Shown here: in pieces, positions 1 to 11,969 of the stretch
Layout of the letters: each line of letters begins with the position of its first letter
Numbering within the stretch: the stretch's first letter is position 1
Source: Cliona cf. orientalis
Lineage: Eukaryota > Porifera > Demospongiae > Clionaida > Clionaidae
Reading direction: 5' to 3'
DNA: 64,000 nucleotides
Assembly (NCBI GenBank): GCA_963930775.1
Contig: OZ005700.1
Coordinates: 8,132,609 to 8,196,608 of the forward strand
Made by a program: the position numbers and the translations under genes
Notes under the pieces: generated by a model
Told to the model about the DNA's origin: nothing
The model's database searches: none
The model's input: only the letters and a program-made list of their open reading frames with translations

Positions 1-2063
1 AATCGTCACACGATGGAGTGTCTTCAGACGCTCCAGGGTCACACTGGCTCTGTGCTCTGCCTGCAGTACGACGAGAATGTGGTAGTCACAGGATCCAGCG
101 ATTCCACCATCAGGTTAGTGACAGCATACATCATTATACAGGTGGAGATTTGTTAAGAGGGTAGGGAGCACTGACTGAGATTTCCCACCCCATCCCCCAT
201 AAGGTTGACTTCTCCTCCCAAAGATTTATGGGACTCTAGTAGTGGAGCATGTTTGATCTCCATCTCATCTCCTTGGCCTAGCTTGTGCCATCTATATGTA
301 TCTACATGACCATGCACGTACACGTGTCTATCAAAGTTTTCATCGAAAGTTTCCATAGCCAAATTCTAAACCTAAGGTAGACAGTTCTAGAGCCTCCTTG
401 TGGTGCCTAGGCTTGAGTATAGTAATAGGGGTGTGTACGTGTGTATGTCATTGTGCACACAATAGCGATGAATGACTGGGGTGCGTTCGGGTTTAGATTG
501 TGGCTAAGGTTTCTTGTTGTGACTTTAGTGGGGGAAAGCAAATTTAGTGTGGCATTGCCATTTATGGAGGTGATGGATGAGTGTTGAAACGTGTTTATTG
601 TCTCGTATCTCTCTCACAGAGTATGGGACGTCAGTAATGGACAGATGTTGAACACACTGGTTCACCATTGTGAAGCTGTGCTACATTTGAGATTCAACAA
701 CAGTACCATGGTCACTTGTTCAAAGGTCAGCCAGCCCCCTCCCCCTTCCCTTATTTATTACCTCTTGCCCCTACCAATTAATTAACTCATTTATCACCAT
801 TTGCCCTCAGGATCGGACAATAGCTGTTTGGGACATGAAGACACCAAAGGACATTGTTCTAAGACGGGTGTTGGTCGGTCACAGGGCTGCTGTCAATGTA
901 GTCGACTTTGATGATAGATACATAGTGTCGGCATCTGGCGACAGAACCATCAAAGTACGTGGCTCTGTGTGTGAACGTGTACCGTGAGATTATCACATAT
1001 ACATGTTCCTGAGGTTTCATATTAATTATCATATGAGGAGGGGTAGCTCCTGTTGTGGCTGAAAGGAAGTGGGATGTGCCCATGGGATGCATAAAGCCAT
1101 AATGTTTATCAACTCGGTTTGGGCACGAAAAGCGTCACAATATGTACCAGGCTTTTTGTCTTGAAGGGGGAGTATTATGGAAAGCTCCCTGATCCACCTA
1201 CACTTTTACCTTCTGCATCACTAAGCCGTATTTGATGAGTAATGATTATTCGTTTCTTGTTCCAGGTTTGGCGGACATCAACTAGTGAGTTTGTTCGTAC
1301 GCTACACGGTCATCGGCGAGGCATAGCCTGCCTACAGTACCGAGGAAACCACGTAGTCAGTGGATCTTCAGACAATACAATCAGAATATGGGACATTGAG
1401 TGCGGGGCCTGTCTAAGAATGCTAGAGGGACATGATGATTTAGTCAGGTATGATAAGAGGGAGGGGAAGGAGAGAGAGAGGGTGGGGGGGGGGGGGGGGG
1501 GAGTGAGGTGATGGGTGGGGTGGGAGTCAAATGTTACCCATTGACTATGTTTTTATCTTTCACTTTGTAGGTGTATCAGGTTTGATGACAAAAGGATTGT
1601 GAGTGGAGCATATGATGGGTAGGTGGTACGTATGTCTCGTGTATTAGTTAGACCACGGAATGTAATCACATTACTACCCATTGCATGACATTGTACATGT
1701 GCTAATTTCTATAATATTTCATGTATCCTCCAGGGCGATCAAGGTGTGGGACTTTCAAGCAGCACTGGACCCACGTACTCCATCAGATGCCCTCTGTCTA
1801 AGAACACTAGTGGTGAGTCATTCAACTAGTCCTGTATATCTGCTGTTGTAGCTGCTCTCTGGGCTGGTTATAGTTAGTAGCATAATGATTGTATCGGTCA
1901 TACGAGCCTAACTGTGCAATTTACTATCTACAAATTTCCACTCGTGTATGTGCAATACAGGTAGATATCCCTCTGAGAATGTAGGCCAGGTATTCCGTCA
2001 TACAAAGGCCAATAGATTCAAACATTTAGCTACTTGTGTCATACAGTGCAACTAGTCTCTCTC

Positions 2064-2107
<44 letters not shown>

Positions 2108-2350
2108 TAGGAGCATACAGGGAGAGTATTTCGGTTACAATTTGACGATTTTCAGATAGTCAGTAGCTCTCATGACGACACCATCCTCATATGGGACTTT
2201 CTAGACACCAATCCCCCTGGCATGGATCAAGGGGCTATGGAAGTAGAACACACTACAGCAGCCAAGCAGGAGAGCTCGGCTAGTGTGTCTAGATCGGGGG
2301 AGTCCCTCCTCGTTACTCACACGACAACCGCACCGATGAAATTATCATAA
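1..2350 (+). CDS. BTRC: F-box/WD40 protein beta-TrCP (Slimb), C-terminal part
   Basis: The protein is the substrate-recognition subunit of an SCF ubiquitin ligase; the family binds DSGxxS phosphodegrons in IkB, beta-catenin and PDCD4 through its WD40 propeller. Exons, all phase-consistent, are 1-113, 620-725, 811-954, 1266-1447, 1571-1618, 1734-1812 and 2111-2350. The 303 visible codons are successive WD repeats (blades contain [23 protein letters not shown] and [13 protein letters not shown]). The last exon matches the beta-TrCP C-terminal blade, including [18 protein letters not shown]-like spacing, followed by a short unconserved tail. The F-box and first blades lie upstream of the window. 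Beta-TrCP1 and beta-TrCP2 are vertebrate duplicates, so BTRC/FBXW11 is the appropriate level of assignment. Codon use and splice signals look intact. Confidence 0.93.
2064..2107. repeat. (CT)n then (CA)n microsatellite in a beta-TrCP intron
   Basis: A CT run passes directly into a CA run and ends at the ATAG acceptor of the last beta-TrCP exon, so the repeat also serves as its polypyrimidine tract. Confidence 0.85.
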
Positions 2351-2937
2351 CCCCACCACACCTGTCTTTCTACATATCAATGTGCAATACTTTGTTGTGG
2401 AGCTACATGTATGTACTTTTGTGTAGGTGGTTCTGTGTATGTGCGTACATGTATAGTGATGGACTACAGATTTTTAGTTGATAATGTGATCATTTGGCCA
2501 AGTCATGTGATCAGATTGAACTTTTACAAGCCTCTGAGGCATTGTGTATAGTTCGCTGTATGATTGTGTCGCTTCTCTCTTGTTGTACAGTTGTATCAAA
2601 TACCTTTTTTCCAGTCTTGTGCGTGTATCATCAGTTTCCCTTTTGCCATTGTCTATTCTTATGCTGTATAACAACCTATGTACCCCCCAAAAACACAGCA
2701 TCTCACTTTTTTTTGCTACATTCAGATGTACTACTGCTACACTTCATTACCACTTCCTTTTTGAAACTTACCTCACTCTCTTCTATTCTTCTCTCTCTCT
2801 CTTTTTTTTTCCTCTTTCTCTCTCTTGGTTTTCACAAAATTTATGTGCATACTAGGATGATGTGTTGTGAAATGCCTACCCTGTACTTTTTTTCTCTCAG
2901 CTTGCACATTAATTTTGCACAATAAATATATATCATT
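2351..2937 (+). other. 3' untranslated region of the beta-TrCP gene
   Basis: This stretch between the beta-TrCP stop codon and the convergent LRP2BP gene is pyrimidine- and T-rich and has no convincing ORF. It ends with an AATAAA at 2921-2926. The apparent ORFs of about 100-140 codons inside it are low-complexity Leu/Ser/Phe-rich readings of the CT-rich DNA. Confidence 0.6.
2921..2926 (+). terminator. Polyadenylation signal AATAAA (beta-TrCP gene)
   Basis: A canonical AATAAA lies 571 bases after the beta-TrCP stop and before the convergent neighbour starts, so it is the likely 3' end signal. Confidence 0.6.
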
Positions 2938-3037
2938 TCAAAAAATAAGTGATATAGTTGTCATATAACCTGCATAAAAACCTGTACTATACAATGCCAA
3001 CATAGGCTATTATTAGTATTATTATGGTGGGGATGAG

Positions 3038-6000
3038 TTACAGCTGACCATGAGTGAGTTTGTCATGAAGTTCTGCGACCACCTGTTTGTCGAACCTGGT
3101 AGCCTTGGCGTAGTACTCGTGGGCCTTTTGTTCATTCCTAGCCACGGCCTGTCCTAGTTGGAGACACCTGCCCAGCACAAAGCAGCCCACAGCCACACCC
3201 TTACGGTCCAGGGCACTCACAACACACACTTCACCATCTGCACCAGCAGCACTGGTGCTGGTGTCCTTCTCATCAGCTGATTTAGGTATCTTGTCACTTT
3301 CAGCTGAAGACGATGGATTCTCCAGTTCACTAACTCTAGAAATGTCACAATGTCATATAATATTATCATGGAAAACAAGTGTTTGATGTAACAAGTATGT
3401 TTGATGTAACAATGATGGGATAATGTGCATGAGTTATTCACAGTAATGCCCTCCAGGTTTAAAGGACACTGATTGTCTGAAAAATCTTTCTCGTTAGATT
3501 ATGAGCTACATTTTGGTCTTGGTTCCAGCTCCATAACTAATACTGTTACCGAAATAATGTTTTTTGGTCTGAGCATAAATGTGACAATCATACATGTAAG
3601 GTTGTCTTTGAAGAAGCTTGGTATGTATACTATGGCATAGTCTAGTATGTTCAGGACCATGGTAGCTGCTTTCATCTGCTCAAGAGCTACATTTTGGTTT
3701 TTGTTCCAGCTCCATAGCTCTCCGTTGCCGAGATAGACTTTGGCGCGCGCCACGGTGGAGTTAATGATATTCATAGCTTTTAATTAATTACGTCACGGTC
3801 CGTACATTCCAACATGAAACCCATATGCGTTTTGCTACCCCCTGTCCCAGAACGGTAGTGAAAGCTACCGCATGGTCCTGGGCATTTAGGGACTAGTGGC
3901 CGCCCAGGATCTCACTTGAATACCCCCCATCCCTGGAAGTATGCGTGCGGTAATGTCCGCAGTGTTCACTCCCAAACGGATCACCGAAGCTGCGGCACCT
4001 CGGCCCGGGGGGAGGGATGATTGGGACTATTTTTATTATTTTTTTTTTTCACAAGTAAGCTTATTAGGAGGATGACTATTATTATTTTTTTTTTTCACAA
4101 GTAAGCTTATTAGGAGGATGATTGGGACTACTTTAATTTTTTTCACAAGTAAGCTTATTGGGACTATTTTTATATTTTTTTCACAAGTATGTTTGATGTC
4201 ACAATCATGCGCAGATGAAGACCACATCCCTCACTGGAGGCCAAGAGTAGCTGATCAAACTCACCGTGTAATGGTGAAGTTTTCACTCCGTTCGAACGTA
4301 GAATCTACCACCAGACCATGACAAAGAGCAGACATCGCCTCTCGCTTTGCTCGAGGCTCGGTGGCCTGCCGAGCAGGCTGAGGCCTGTCGAAACGACGAG
4401 CTCGAGAATGCATCTCTATGGCCTATGGCCCCTAGGCCTTGGCAACCTCGTTTGTGCACACGGCACAACAATTCTGACCAATCGTGAGTCTTCTGAACTT
4501 GTAGGAGAGCGCATCTTTTATGCCCTCCAGATTAGGACACGGACTATAATATAAGAAAATTGATCGTCTGAAAAATATTTTTCGTTGTATATATATAACA
4601 ATGATGGGATAATATGCATGAGTTATTCACCTCCAGGTATTAAGGACACTGATTGTCTGAAAAATATTTTTCGTTAGATTTTGAGCTATTATATATTTTG
4701 GTCTTTGTTCCAGCTCCATAACTATTACTGTTACCGAAATACATTTTTTTTGGTCTGAGTATAAATGTGACAATATGTAAGGTTGTCTTTGAAGAAGCTT
4801 GGTATGTATACTATGGCATAGTCTAACATGTTCAGGACCATCTGGCACCTGCAGCTGAAAACTGCACATGGTCCTGGGCATATATGGCTTAGGGGTCGCC
4901 CAGGTTCCTCCCTTGAATACCCCCCATCCCTGGAAGCATGCCTGCGGTAATGTCCACAGTGTCACTCCATACGGATCACCGAAGCTGCGGCGACTCGGCC
5001 CAGGGGGAGGGATGATTGGGACTATTTTTATTTATTTTTTTCACAAGTAAGCTTATTAGGCCCTGGCAATCTTGTTTGTGCACACGGCACAACAATTCTG
5101 ACCAATCGTGAGTCTTCTGAACTTGTAGCAGAGCGCATCTTTTGTGCCCTCCAGGTTAGGACATGGACTATATAAGAAATTGATCGTCTGAAAAATATTT
5201 TTCGTTGTATATAGTATAACAACCAGACACTATCTAGTACATCCTGGATGTACTCTTGCTATATATATATATCCCAGTATATCTAAGAAAGAGGAGGGGT
5301 TCCGTCCATTCCAGTTGGCTTACTTGAATGCTGTTTCAGCAGCCTTTGAGAATAACTTCTTTGTATAGTACTGCAGAGCCAGAAGTCCAGTGCCGTGAAT
5401 ACAGCCTGAAGCAGAAGACTTCTTTAGCCATGTCAGACCAGTCTCATCATCTCCTTGATCACCACCACTGCCGCCCTGGCCTTGGACATAGAATAGACCC
5501 AATGCAGCTACAGGAGGAAGTAGAATAATATAATGTAATATAATGTAATACTTATTTTCTCACCCATGGATTCCTTGTGTCCATTCTGTGCAGCAGCTGC
5601 ATGCCACCTGAATGACTGGCAGAAACAAAGAAAGAGTTAATGACCTAACTACATGTAAATAATAAAAATTATACAGCTGCTTACTATGGCTACATAGCTA
5701 GTCTTGGCTTAGCCTACCTTGTCCAGGTCATAGCTCTCCTCCCTGGCATAGAAGAGACCCAGTGTGTTCTGTGCCCTCACACTCCCAGGATCACTGCCGT
5801 CGTGCTCAGCCGCCAGCCTCCACCACTTCTCAGCCTCACTATCAGACTGACTCACTCCAAATCCCTGCAATCAAAACAACTAATTATTGTTCTGGAGATA
5901 TTACATTTAATTTATACCATGAAGTAAGCTCTGCCAACGTTGTACTGAGCACTGGAAATGATGTTTGAGTCTTTTTTCTTTTTAGACTGAGCCACATCTA

Positions 6001-6486
6001 GCATATAGCTGAATCCTTTGGCCTGTGAAATAGAAACCAAAAAGAGAATCACCCCCTACCCTTTCTCTCGATGAGAACGACAACTACATGCATTTCTTTA
6101 ATTTGCTTACTGGATCCACCTGGACTCCTAGGCCATCATAGTGCATGACTCCCAGTTGGTACTTAGCCTGTGCACAGCTGCCAACTGCAGCAGTAGCTGC
6201 CTGCTCAAAGTAGCCCAGCGCTTCCTGATAACTACCAGCAGTGAAGTGGAACTGTCCTAGGGCAAACTGGGCATCAGAAATACCTAAAGGACGTCAACTT
6301 CATCTTCACACCCTCACAAAAAGCCAGCATAGCCCCACCTCTTTCAGCTTTCTCTGTGATGTCTTCCAGCCATTTCTTCTCCTCGTCTTTCTCCGTAGCA
6401 GATAGCTGTTGAGAAGATGACTCTGGAAGAGGCTCCAGCTTTTCCGTACTAGCTGAAACCAAATCCATCCCTGCAGTTCTCTCCAA
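3038..6486 (-). CDS. LRP2BP: LRP2-binding protein-like SEL1/TPR-repeat protein
   Basis: Human LRP2BP binds the cytoplasmic tail of megalin (LRP2) and is built of SEL1-type TPR repeats. Coding exons in transcript order are 6339-6486, 6111-6283, 5928... more exactly 5918-6022, 5718-5864, 5564-5615, 5324-5507 and 3038-3335 (1107 nt, 368 residues, all phases consistent). Diagnostic matches to the human protein are AKYQLGVMHYDGLGVQVD, AQYNVGRAYF, NTLGLFYAREE, AALGLFYVQGQG and the last exon's GRCLQLGQAVARNEQKAHEYY with a C-terminal ELHDKL. The N-terminal 50 residues are charged and not conserved. A linker before the last repeat (about 270-305) is rich in Ser, Thr and Ala. The last intron (3336-5323) is 2 kb and filled with duplicated sequence. 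The start is the first ATG of the open frame and sits 125 bp from the divergent FHA gene. Confidence 0.9.
3410..5222. repeat. Interleaved direct repeats filling the last LRP2BP intron
   Basis: Three repeated blocks are visible. A block at about 3412-3670 recurs at 4598-4845 (shared GGTTGTCTTTGAAGAAGCTT and GTTCCAGCTCCATAACTA). A block at about 3868-4040 recurs at 4869-5040 (shared GATCACCGAAGCTGCGG). A block at about 4440-4600 recurs at 5062-5220 (shared GTGCACACGGCACAACAATT). Short TTCACAAGTAAGCTTATT units recur near 4047, 4096, 4142 and 5040. The copies differ by a few percent and by indels. This looks like remnants of a composite or nested transposable element; no intact transposase was seen. 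Confidence 0.75.
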
Positions 6487-6611
6487 TGCAAGGCGGCTGC
6501 TTGCAAATTGTGTTGGTGTGCATCAATTAGAAATAAAATAGGCGTGGTCTCATTATACATGGTAAGTGGTTTCCTGCCAGGTGACCCAATCGGTACTGTA
6601 CCCTGAAACCA
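6487..6611. promoter_or_regulatory. Short shared upstream region of two divergent genes
   Basis: LRP2BP (-) and the FHA/DUF3626 gene (+) have start codons only 125 bp apart, so both transcription starts must lie here or inside upstream untranslated exons. No TATA box is obvious. A bidirectional promoter is inferred from geometry alone. Confidence 0.5.
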
Positions 6612-9600
6612 ATGGCTTCCTCATCAGACAGATGTTCCCCAAAGCCCCTGTTAGTTAGCAAGGTGCTGCACTGTGGAGATTCTGTGAGGATAGGCCGCAA
6701 ATCATCCAGTGAAGTGATGGTAAAGAGCCCCTTCATCAGTGGCACTCACTGCAAGATTGACGTGACTAGATCTAGACCTGGGGATGCAGCTAGAAAAGCA
6801 GAATCATCGGGTGATCTTCGCTTTTTTGTCAGTGACTTGAGTTCCAATGGAACATGGTTGCTCAAGAATCCTTCAAAAGCTATGGATCACAATGAACGGC
6901 ATTCAGTAAAGTCAGAAGGGTGCAAGGGTGCAAAGAAACTTGGCAAGACGAAAGAGGAATTTTTACCTGGTGACTGCATACTCTTGCTTGCACCTGCCCA
7001 TCAGGAGTGTATGCGATATCGCTTCATGGTGAAGAGGAAGGGGTCAGGGTACATCTTGGAGCAGCTGCCTGCCTCTTTGGAATGGAATGAAGAAGCAGCA
7101 GCAGGCACCAAAAGCTCAAAGGGTCCAAAGGTGAATGAATCAGAACCTGTCATTGTCAGAAAGAAGCGCTCCACACCAGCCAGTGGGGATGATACACACT
7201 GTGGATATTCACTATCTGACACTAGGTACATGTAGGTGCACTTACACAGTACACTAGCTATAACGCTTGCTCAGCATTTTGCACCATATATAATTACTTA
7301 TGCTTTTTGTAATTTACTTTAGCAGTGTAAAGAAAAGCAGCACTGACTCACTGGTTACAAGAGGCGCTATAGAAGGACCAGCTCCTAAAGACTCAGCAGA
7401 TGAGATAGATATGGAGAGATGTCCTAACTGTTGGAAGCTGTTCCCAGTTCATGAGCTGCCACTACACTGTCCAATCTGTCAAGATGCTGCCTCTAAGAAA
7501 AGAAGAAGCTCAAGCAAAACCACCTCCTCCTCCTCTTCAAGCCCTCCATCATCCTTCAGAGAAGAACCAGCTGTTCCGTCCTTCGGCTTCACAACTAGAA
7601 AAAGTCCATCTACAGACCTGTCCGCCGATAGTGAGTGCTTGGAGCAGTGTCCCCACTGTTTGGGTCTCTTCCCTCTTGAGCGTCTCATCTCTCATGCCGA
7701 GACTTGTTCCCTTGCTTCTTCCACCGAGAGTACACGAAGTAGTAGTGTTGGGCGGTCCATTAGTAGGGCATCAGCCGATGGCAGCACCGGTACCGCAGAT
7801 GAAGCAGCTGCAGCTGCACTACCAGTCTCTATTTCGAGGGACACATCCATGGAGCAATGCCCCTACTGTTCAGAGCTCCTACCAATTACTGATTTAATCA
7901 CACACTGTGCAGCCTGTGGTGGAAAATCGACCACACTCCCAACTCTAGCTACAGCAGCCACTACTGAAGCCATGGCTGACATAGAGAGAGACTCTGTGGC
8001 AGCCAAGAGGGCTAGATATACTCTAGAACCTTTTGATAGAGGCTTGGTGAGTTACTCACTGTCTTCCATTGGATCGTCTTTGGACGGGCCTACTAGGGAA
8101 GGTGGCATGGAGTCAGCTTCTGATTCAGCATCTGTGGCTGTGATAGGTAGAGGAAAGCCGCCAAGAGTCCTCCCTGATGGAGCAGTGGATGAGTTGGAAC
8201 AGTGTGTCCACTGTCTGAAGGAGTTCCCCATCTCTGAGCTGGTGCACCATGCAGCTTCATGTTCAGCAGCTGCCAAGGCAGAGGTACAGCAACTCTGAAA
8301 ATTTTTAGTTTTTTTTAATAATATTATAGGTAGTTGTGATGTTAAATTTATAATTATGGCATTTAGAACACCATTCTGGAGCACTGCCAGCACTGCTTGA
8401 ATGTGTTCCCTCTTGGTGACCTGGTAGCTCATGCCCTCAACTGCTCACAGAGAAAGGACATTGGAAGTCTGGTAACTAATTTCTCACTATTTTTAGTGTG
8501 ATACCGTATTGATTTTGATATTATTGTCGGCTCCTTTAATTAGGACACTGATGATGGTGTCCTCGGAGACGAGGAGATGTGGGGGGAGCCCCTTGAGCGA
8601 TGCATGCACTGCTTCAAGGACTTTCCACTGAGCAAGATAGTGGAGCACTCCAGAAAGTGCAGGGGAGACATGCTTGGCTCGAGGGAGAGGTTTAGAAACT
8701 TTCTTCCCTCTGTCCACGACGTAGGTTATACTATAGTGGTGTTGAGTTTACTCTTTTTTAGCTTTTTGGCTTTTGCAGCTGGATCCAATGTCTCTGGCTG
8801 TTCTGAATGAGGCTCAAATGAGCGCTGTGGAGTATGTAATGAAAATCTCCAAGAAGGAATCGGAATCTGTCTACACACAGCTTCGAGATCGAGTTGTTGG
8901 ATTGGGATACACAGAACACGACCTGGAGAGGTGAACATGTGCTATGCCGTGCTTGTGGTGCTGTATTGATATTCTCCCCCCCCCCTTCTCTTTCTCTCTC
9001 TTTCTGTGTACCACAGGACGCTTCAATGGATCAGACGAGATGCCCCTATCATCATTCATATTCATTTAGACAGGGTGCTGAAGTTTCTGGTGAAGGACAC
9101 TCACTACCGTAATCTCTTTGAGACTCACACTGGCTCTGGGAGCACAGACAAGTCAGCTAGGAGCAGCTGGGAGGTGACACAGCTGCTATATTTTATGCGT
9201 ATATTATTTAATATATTATCACTTTTATTGGAAGGATCGAATTTTCAACAACCTATATAGAGGTAGTGCACCAGTGGACAGAGTAAAGTATGGAGTCCTC
9301 AACATTGGTACGCCATATTGGCAGCTGATACTCTGTTTGTAATTTAATGTGTCCAAAAATTTGTACAGTTGGAGACCCTCGTGGTGTGAGCACTTGCTCT
9401 GGCTATGGTGACTCATTCCTTCAGGTAAAATTAATATCAACCTAATAATATCTCTTTAGTGTGAATTTATTCTATAATCATACCCTCCTCCATGGCAGCT
9501 AAAGAAGGTTCGATTAAGGACAACATTTGCATCCGAGGACACCTCCAGCAGCCGAGTGGTTCTCTCCTGTTGTGAGCACTATGGCAACGTCTTGTATCGG

Positions 9601-10172
9601 TATAATAATCCAGAACTCAAAGCGGTATGTCATGAATTAATCATGACATTGTTTATCGTAATTCTAATAATAATGTTATTATGTGTACATGTACATAATA
9701 CAGATTTTGGAGGTTGCAACTCGGAAGGTGGACTTTTTAAGATCTGACATGATCAGTCAATATAAGGAGGTGGAATAAAACATTCACTGGATCGGAATGG
9801 AATTACATTAATTTTTGGTTTTTATTCCCATTCTCACAGATCCAAATTCACGGTCCAGTTTGCCTGTCTGAGAATGTGGACTGCATTGTAGTCAACGATC
9901 GCCACAGCGCTGACACAGCAATGAGAGAGCTACTGGATGAGTTTGTCACCAGGAACAAGTGCAACCTCATCTGGATGGAGAGAGCCGACCGAATTGATTA
10001 CCCCTCCTTCACCCATGCCCCTGCTCATTTCCCCCCATTTATCCCACCACCAGCTCTCCCTGCCCCAATGTTTGCTGCCGCTCCATTACCACCAGGTATT
10101 CACAATACTATGATGAACTGGGCATGTGCTGTGTGTATAGGCAAAGCTGTTGCCATACTGCACTCTGTGTGA
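6612..10172 (+). CDS. FHA, six C2HC (UBZ-like) zinc fingers and DUF3626 fusion protein
   Basis: Exons: 6612-7225, 7323-8283, 8367-8471, 8544-8720, 8779-8930, 9017-9173, 9235-9307, 9369-9424, 9499-9624, 9704-9769, 9840-10095, 10141-10172 (2775 nt, 924 residues). Residues about 15-150 form an FHA phosphothreonine-binding domain with its signature RIGRK, SP-IS-THC and SSNGTW. Six fingers of form C-x2-C-x11-H-x3-C start near residues 238, 314, 384, 500, 532 and 580 (for example CPHCLGLFPLERLISHAETC), the spacing of RAD18-type ubiquitin-binding UBZ fingers; Ser-rich linkers separate the first ones. Residues about 620-870 match DUF3626: a helical lead-in, then APIIIHIHLDRV, YRNLFET, SWEDRIFNNLYRG, VKYGVLNI and YGDSFLQL. 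I recall DUF3626 as mainly bacterial and of unknown biochemical function. The combination suggests phospho- and ubiquitin-guided recruitment of an enzymatic domain, which is inference. A Pro-rich tail ends the protein. Confidence 0.88.
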
Positions 10173-10177
10173 GAGAG

Positions 10178-10260
10178 AGCCTCGTCCCAGGCAATTTTCA
10201 CGTAAATAAAAAAAAATAAATCGTGCGTATAAACGATGGAGAGAGCCTGGGGACGAGGCT
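10178..10260. mobile_element. Small inverted-repeat (MITE-like) element between convergent genes
   Basis: Terminal arms AGCCTCGTCCCAGGC (10178-10192) and GCCTGGGGACGAGGCT (10245-10260) are inverted complements and enclose an A-rich centre. Sequence like the right arm is scattered elsewhere in the window, which marks it as a dispersed family. It fills most of the 299 bp between the stop codons of the FHA/DUF3626 and FAHD2 genes. Confidence 0.65.
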
Positions 10261-10471
10261 ATAATATTATTATAGTGAAAGGGAAGGAGATTGGTTGTTT
10301 AGTGTGAACAATACCACTAGTCCCTGCACACATAAGAGGTGGGCGGAGAAGACGAAAACGACGCCGGCACTCTCGTGACTGGTATTAGTATCACAACTCA
10401 AGAAAACAAGAAAAATAACACTCTACCTGTGTGTATGTACGTATGTGCGTGTCGTCCAGTAATAATATTCC

Positions 10472-11969
10472 TCACTGTATTTCATTTCGAATTGTTCCAA
10501 TTTCATCAATTTCACATTCCACCACATCACCTTTCTGTAAGACAATAACGAGTGCATTGACTGCTGACATTTGACAATAAGAATTTTATATAGTATTGAA
10601 GCAGCTACATGCCTTGAGATAGAGAGGCGGTTTCCTGAAGCAGCCCACTCCTGGAGGGGTGCCTGTCAGCACTGTATCACCAGGGCGCAGTGTCACAAAC
10701 CTATACAACAGCATAGACAGAAATGTCCCAGCCTACTTTCTGAGTATAATAATTATTTTACTAAGATTTTGTTAGTTACCTAGATATGAATGCCACCAGA
10801 GCCTGGGTTTTATGCACCAGCTGATCAGTGTTGGAGTTCTGCACTGTCTCTCCATTCAGTCGACAACGGATACCCAGCTTGTGGGGGTCTGCTCACCAGC
10901 AAAATAATTGTAGTGAGAATTGGTATAATACATAATATAAGTATAGCCTAAAACATACCAGAGAGAGAAGCAGTTGTGACAATGGCTGGTCCAAGGGGGC
11001 AGAAGGTGTCAAAGGTCTTTCCAATGAGCCACTGTCCTCCGTTCTTCTTCAACTGCCAGTCTCTGGCACTCACATCGTGAGCTACAGTGTAGCCAGCCAC
11101 ATAGGACATAGCTTCTGAAGCCTAGTGAAAGGACAATGATGCCAAGCTCTCAGAGTGCACTATCGTTTCACTTACTGGAATGTTTTTGCCTTCTTTTCCC
11201 ACCACAAATGCTAATTCCACTTCAAAATCCAAGCACTATAAGTAACATGTAGAATAGTCACTGAAATAACTATATAGCATTCTCTATAGTAGCTACATAC
11301 GAAGTACTGGGGTAGTTACCTGTGTTTCATCAGAGAGCAGGACTGGTCCATTGGGCTCTGTAATTGCCGAGTTGAACTTGCTGAATATCACTGGTTCCTC
11401 AGGCACTGGGATGTTCTGTTCTGTGCAGTGGTCAACGTAGTTCATCCCAATGCAGATCAATTTCTCTGGGTTGTAGATCGGAGCTTGCAAAATAAAACTT
11501 CCCGGCTGAAGTATCTGCTTCCCAGAGGCTTGCGCAACAGCTCTGTATGCAGCGTTGTAGATAAATATATTATAAACGACAACAGAGATAAACTACTTGG
11601 ATAATGATTTGTGAACAAAATTGTATGCAGGTATGGAAAGCCACACCCCCTCAATATCAAGGTACCCTGCAGCAAATTGTGGTAAACATTCTTTCCCATC
11701 TGCAGCAAGGGTACTTGAAGCTGTATATAGCCACTTGTACTTGCACTACAGCAAATTATTAAATACGCATATCAATAGACTGACTTGGTGGCTGCTGCAG
11801 TGCTTGTGTCCCAGGCTTCGATGAAGGACTTCATGTCTGAAGGGATAGAGGGGTCCACAGCAGTGACGTCCACCACACTCCCGCCATTGCCCTGCTCCAC
11901 TCCCACGCGACGCCTTCCCCCGCCTGCCTCGCAGAACTGAATCAGCCTTAGCTTGCAGTTACTAGCCAT
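10472..11969 (-). CDS. FAHD2: Fumarylacetoacetate hydrolase domain-containing protein 2-like
   Basis: FAHD2 proteins belong to the fumarylacetoacetase fold of metal-dependent C-C bond hydrolases and isomerases; their substrate is poorly defined. Exons in transcript order: 11785-11969, 11320-11542, 11176-11235, 10959-11121, 10780-10888, 10613-10700, 10472-10534 (891 nt, 296 residues). The sequence shows the family core [23 protein letters not shown], the acidic [13 protein letters not shown] region that supplies metal ligands, [27 protein letters not shown] and [12 protein letters not shown]. The intron after residue 275 uses a GC donor (AAG|GCATGT) with a normal AG acceptor; no GT alternative keeps the frame. 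The ATG at 11969 is preferred; an in-frame ATG at 12008 would add 13 residues. No clear mitochondrial presequence is evident. Confidence 0.92.

Noticed and set aside
2041-2110. CRISPR-like or satellite array
   Set aside because: Only dinucleotide microsatellites; no spaced direct repeats of array type were found anywhere in the window.
4430-4600. tRNA-like or small-RNA gene in the repeated block
   Set aside because: No cloverleaf with matching acceptor and anticodon arms could be drawn, and the block recurs as part of a larger repeat.
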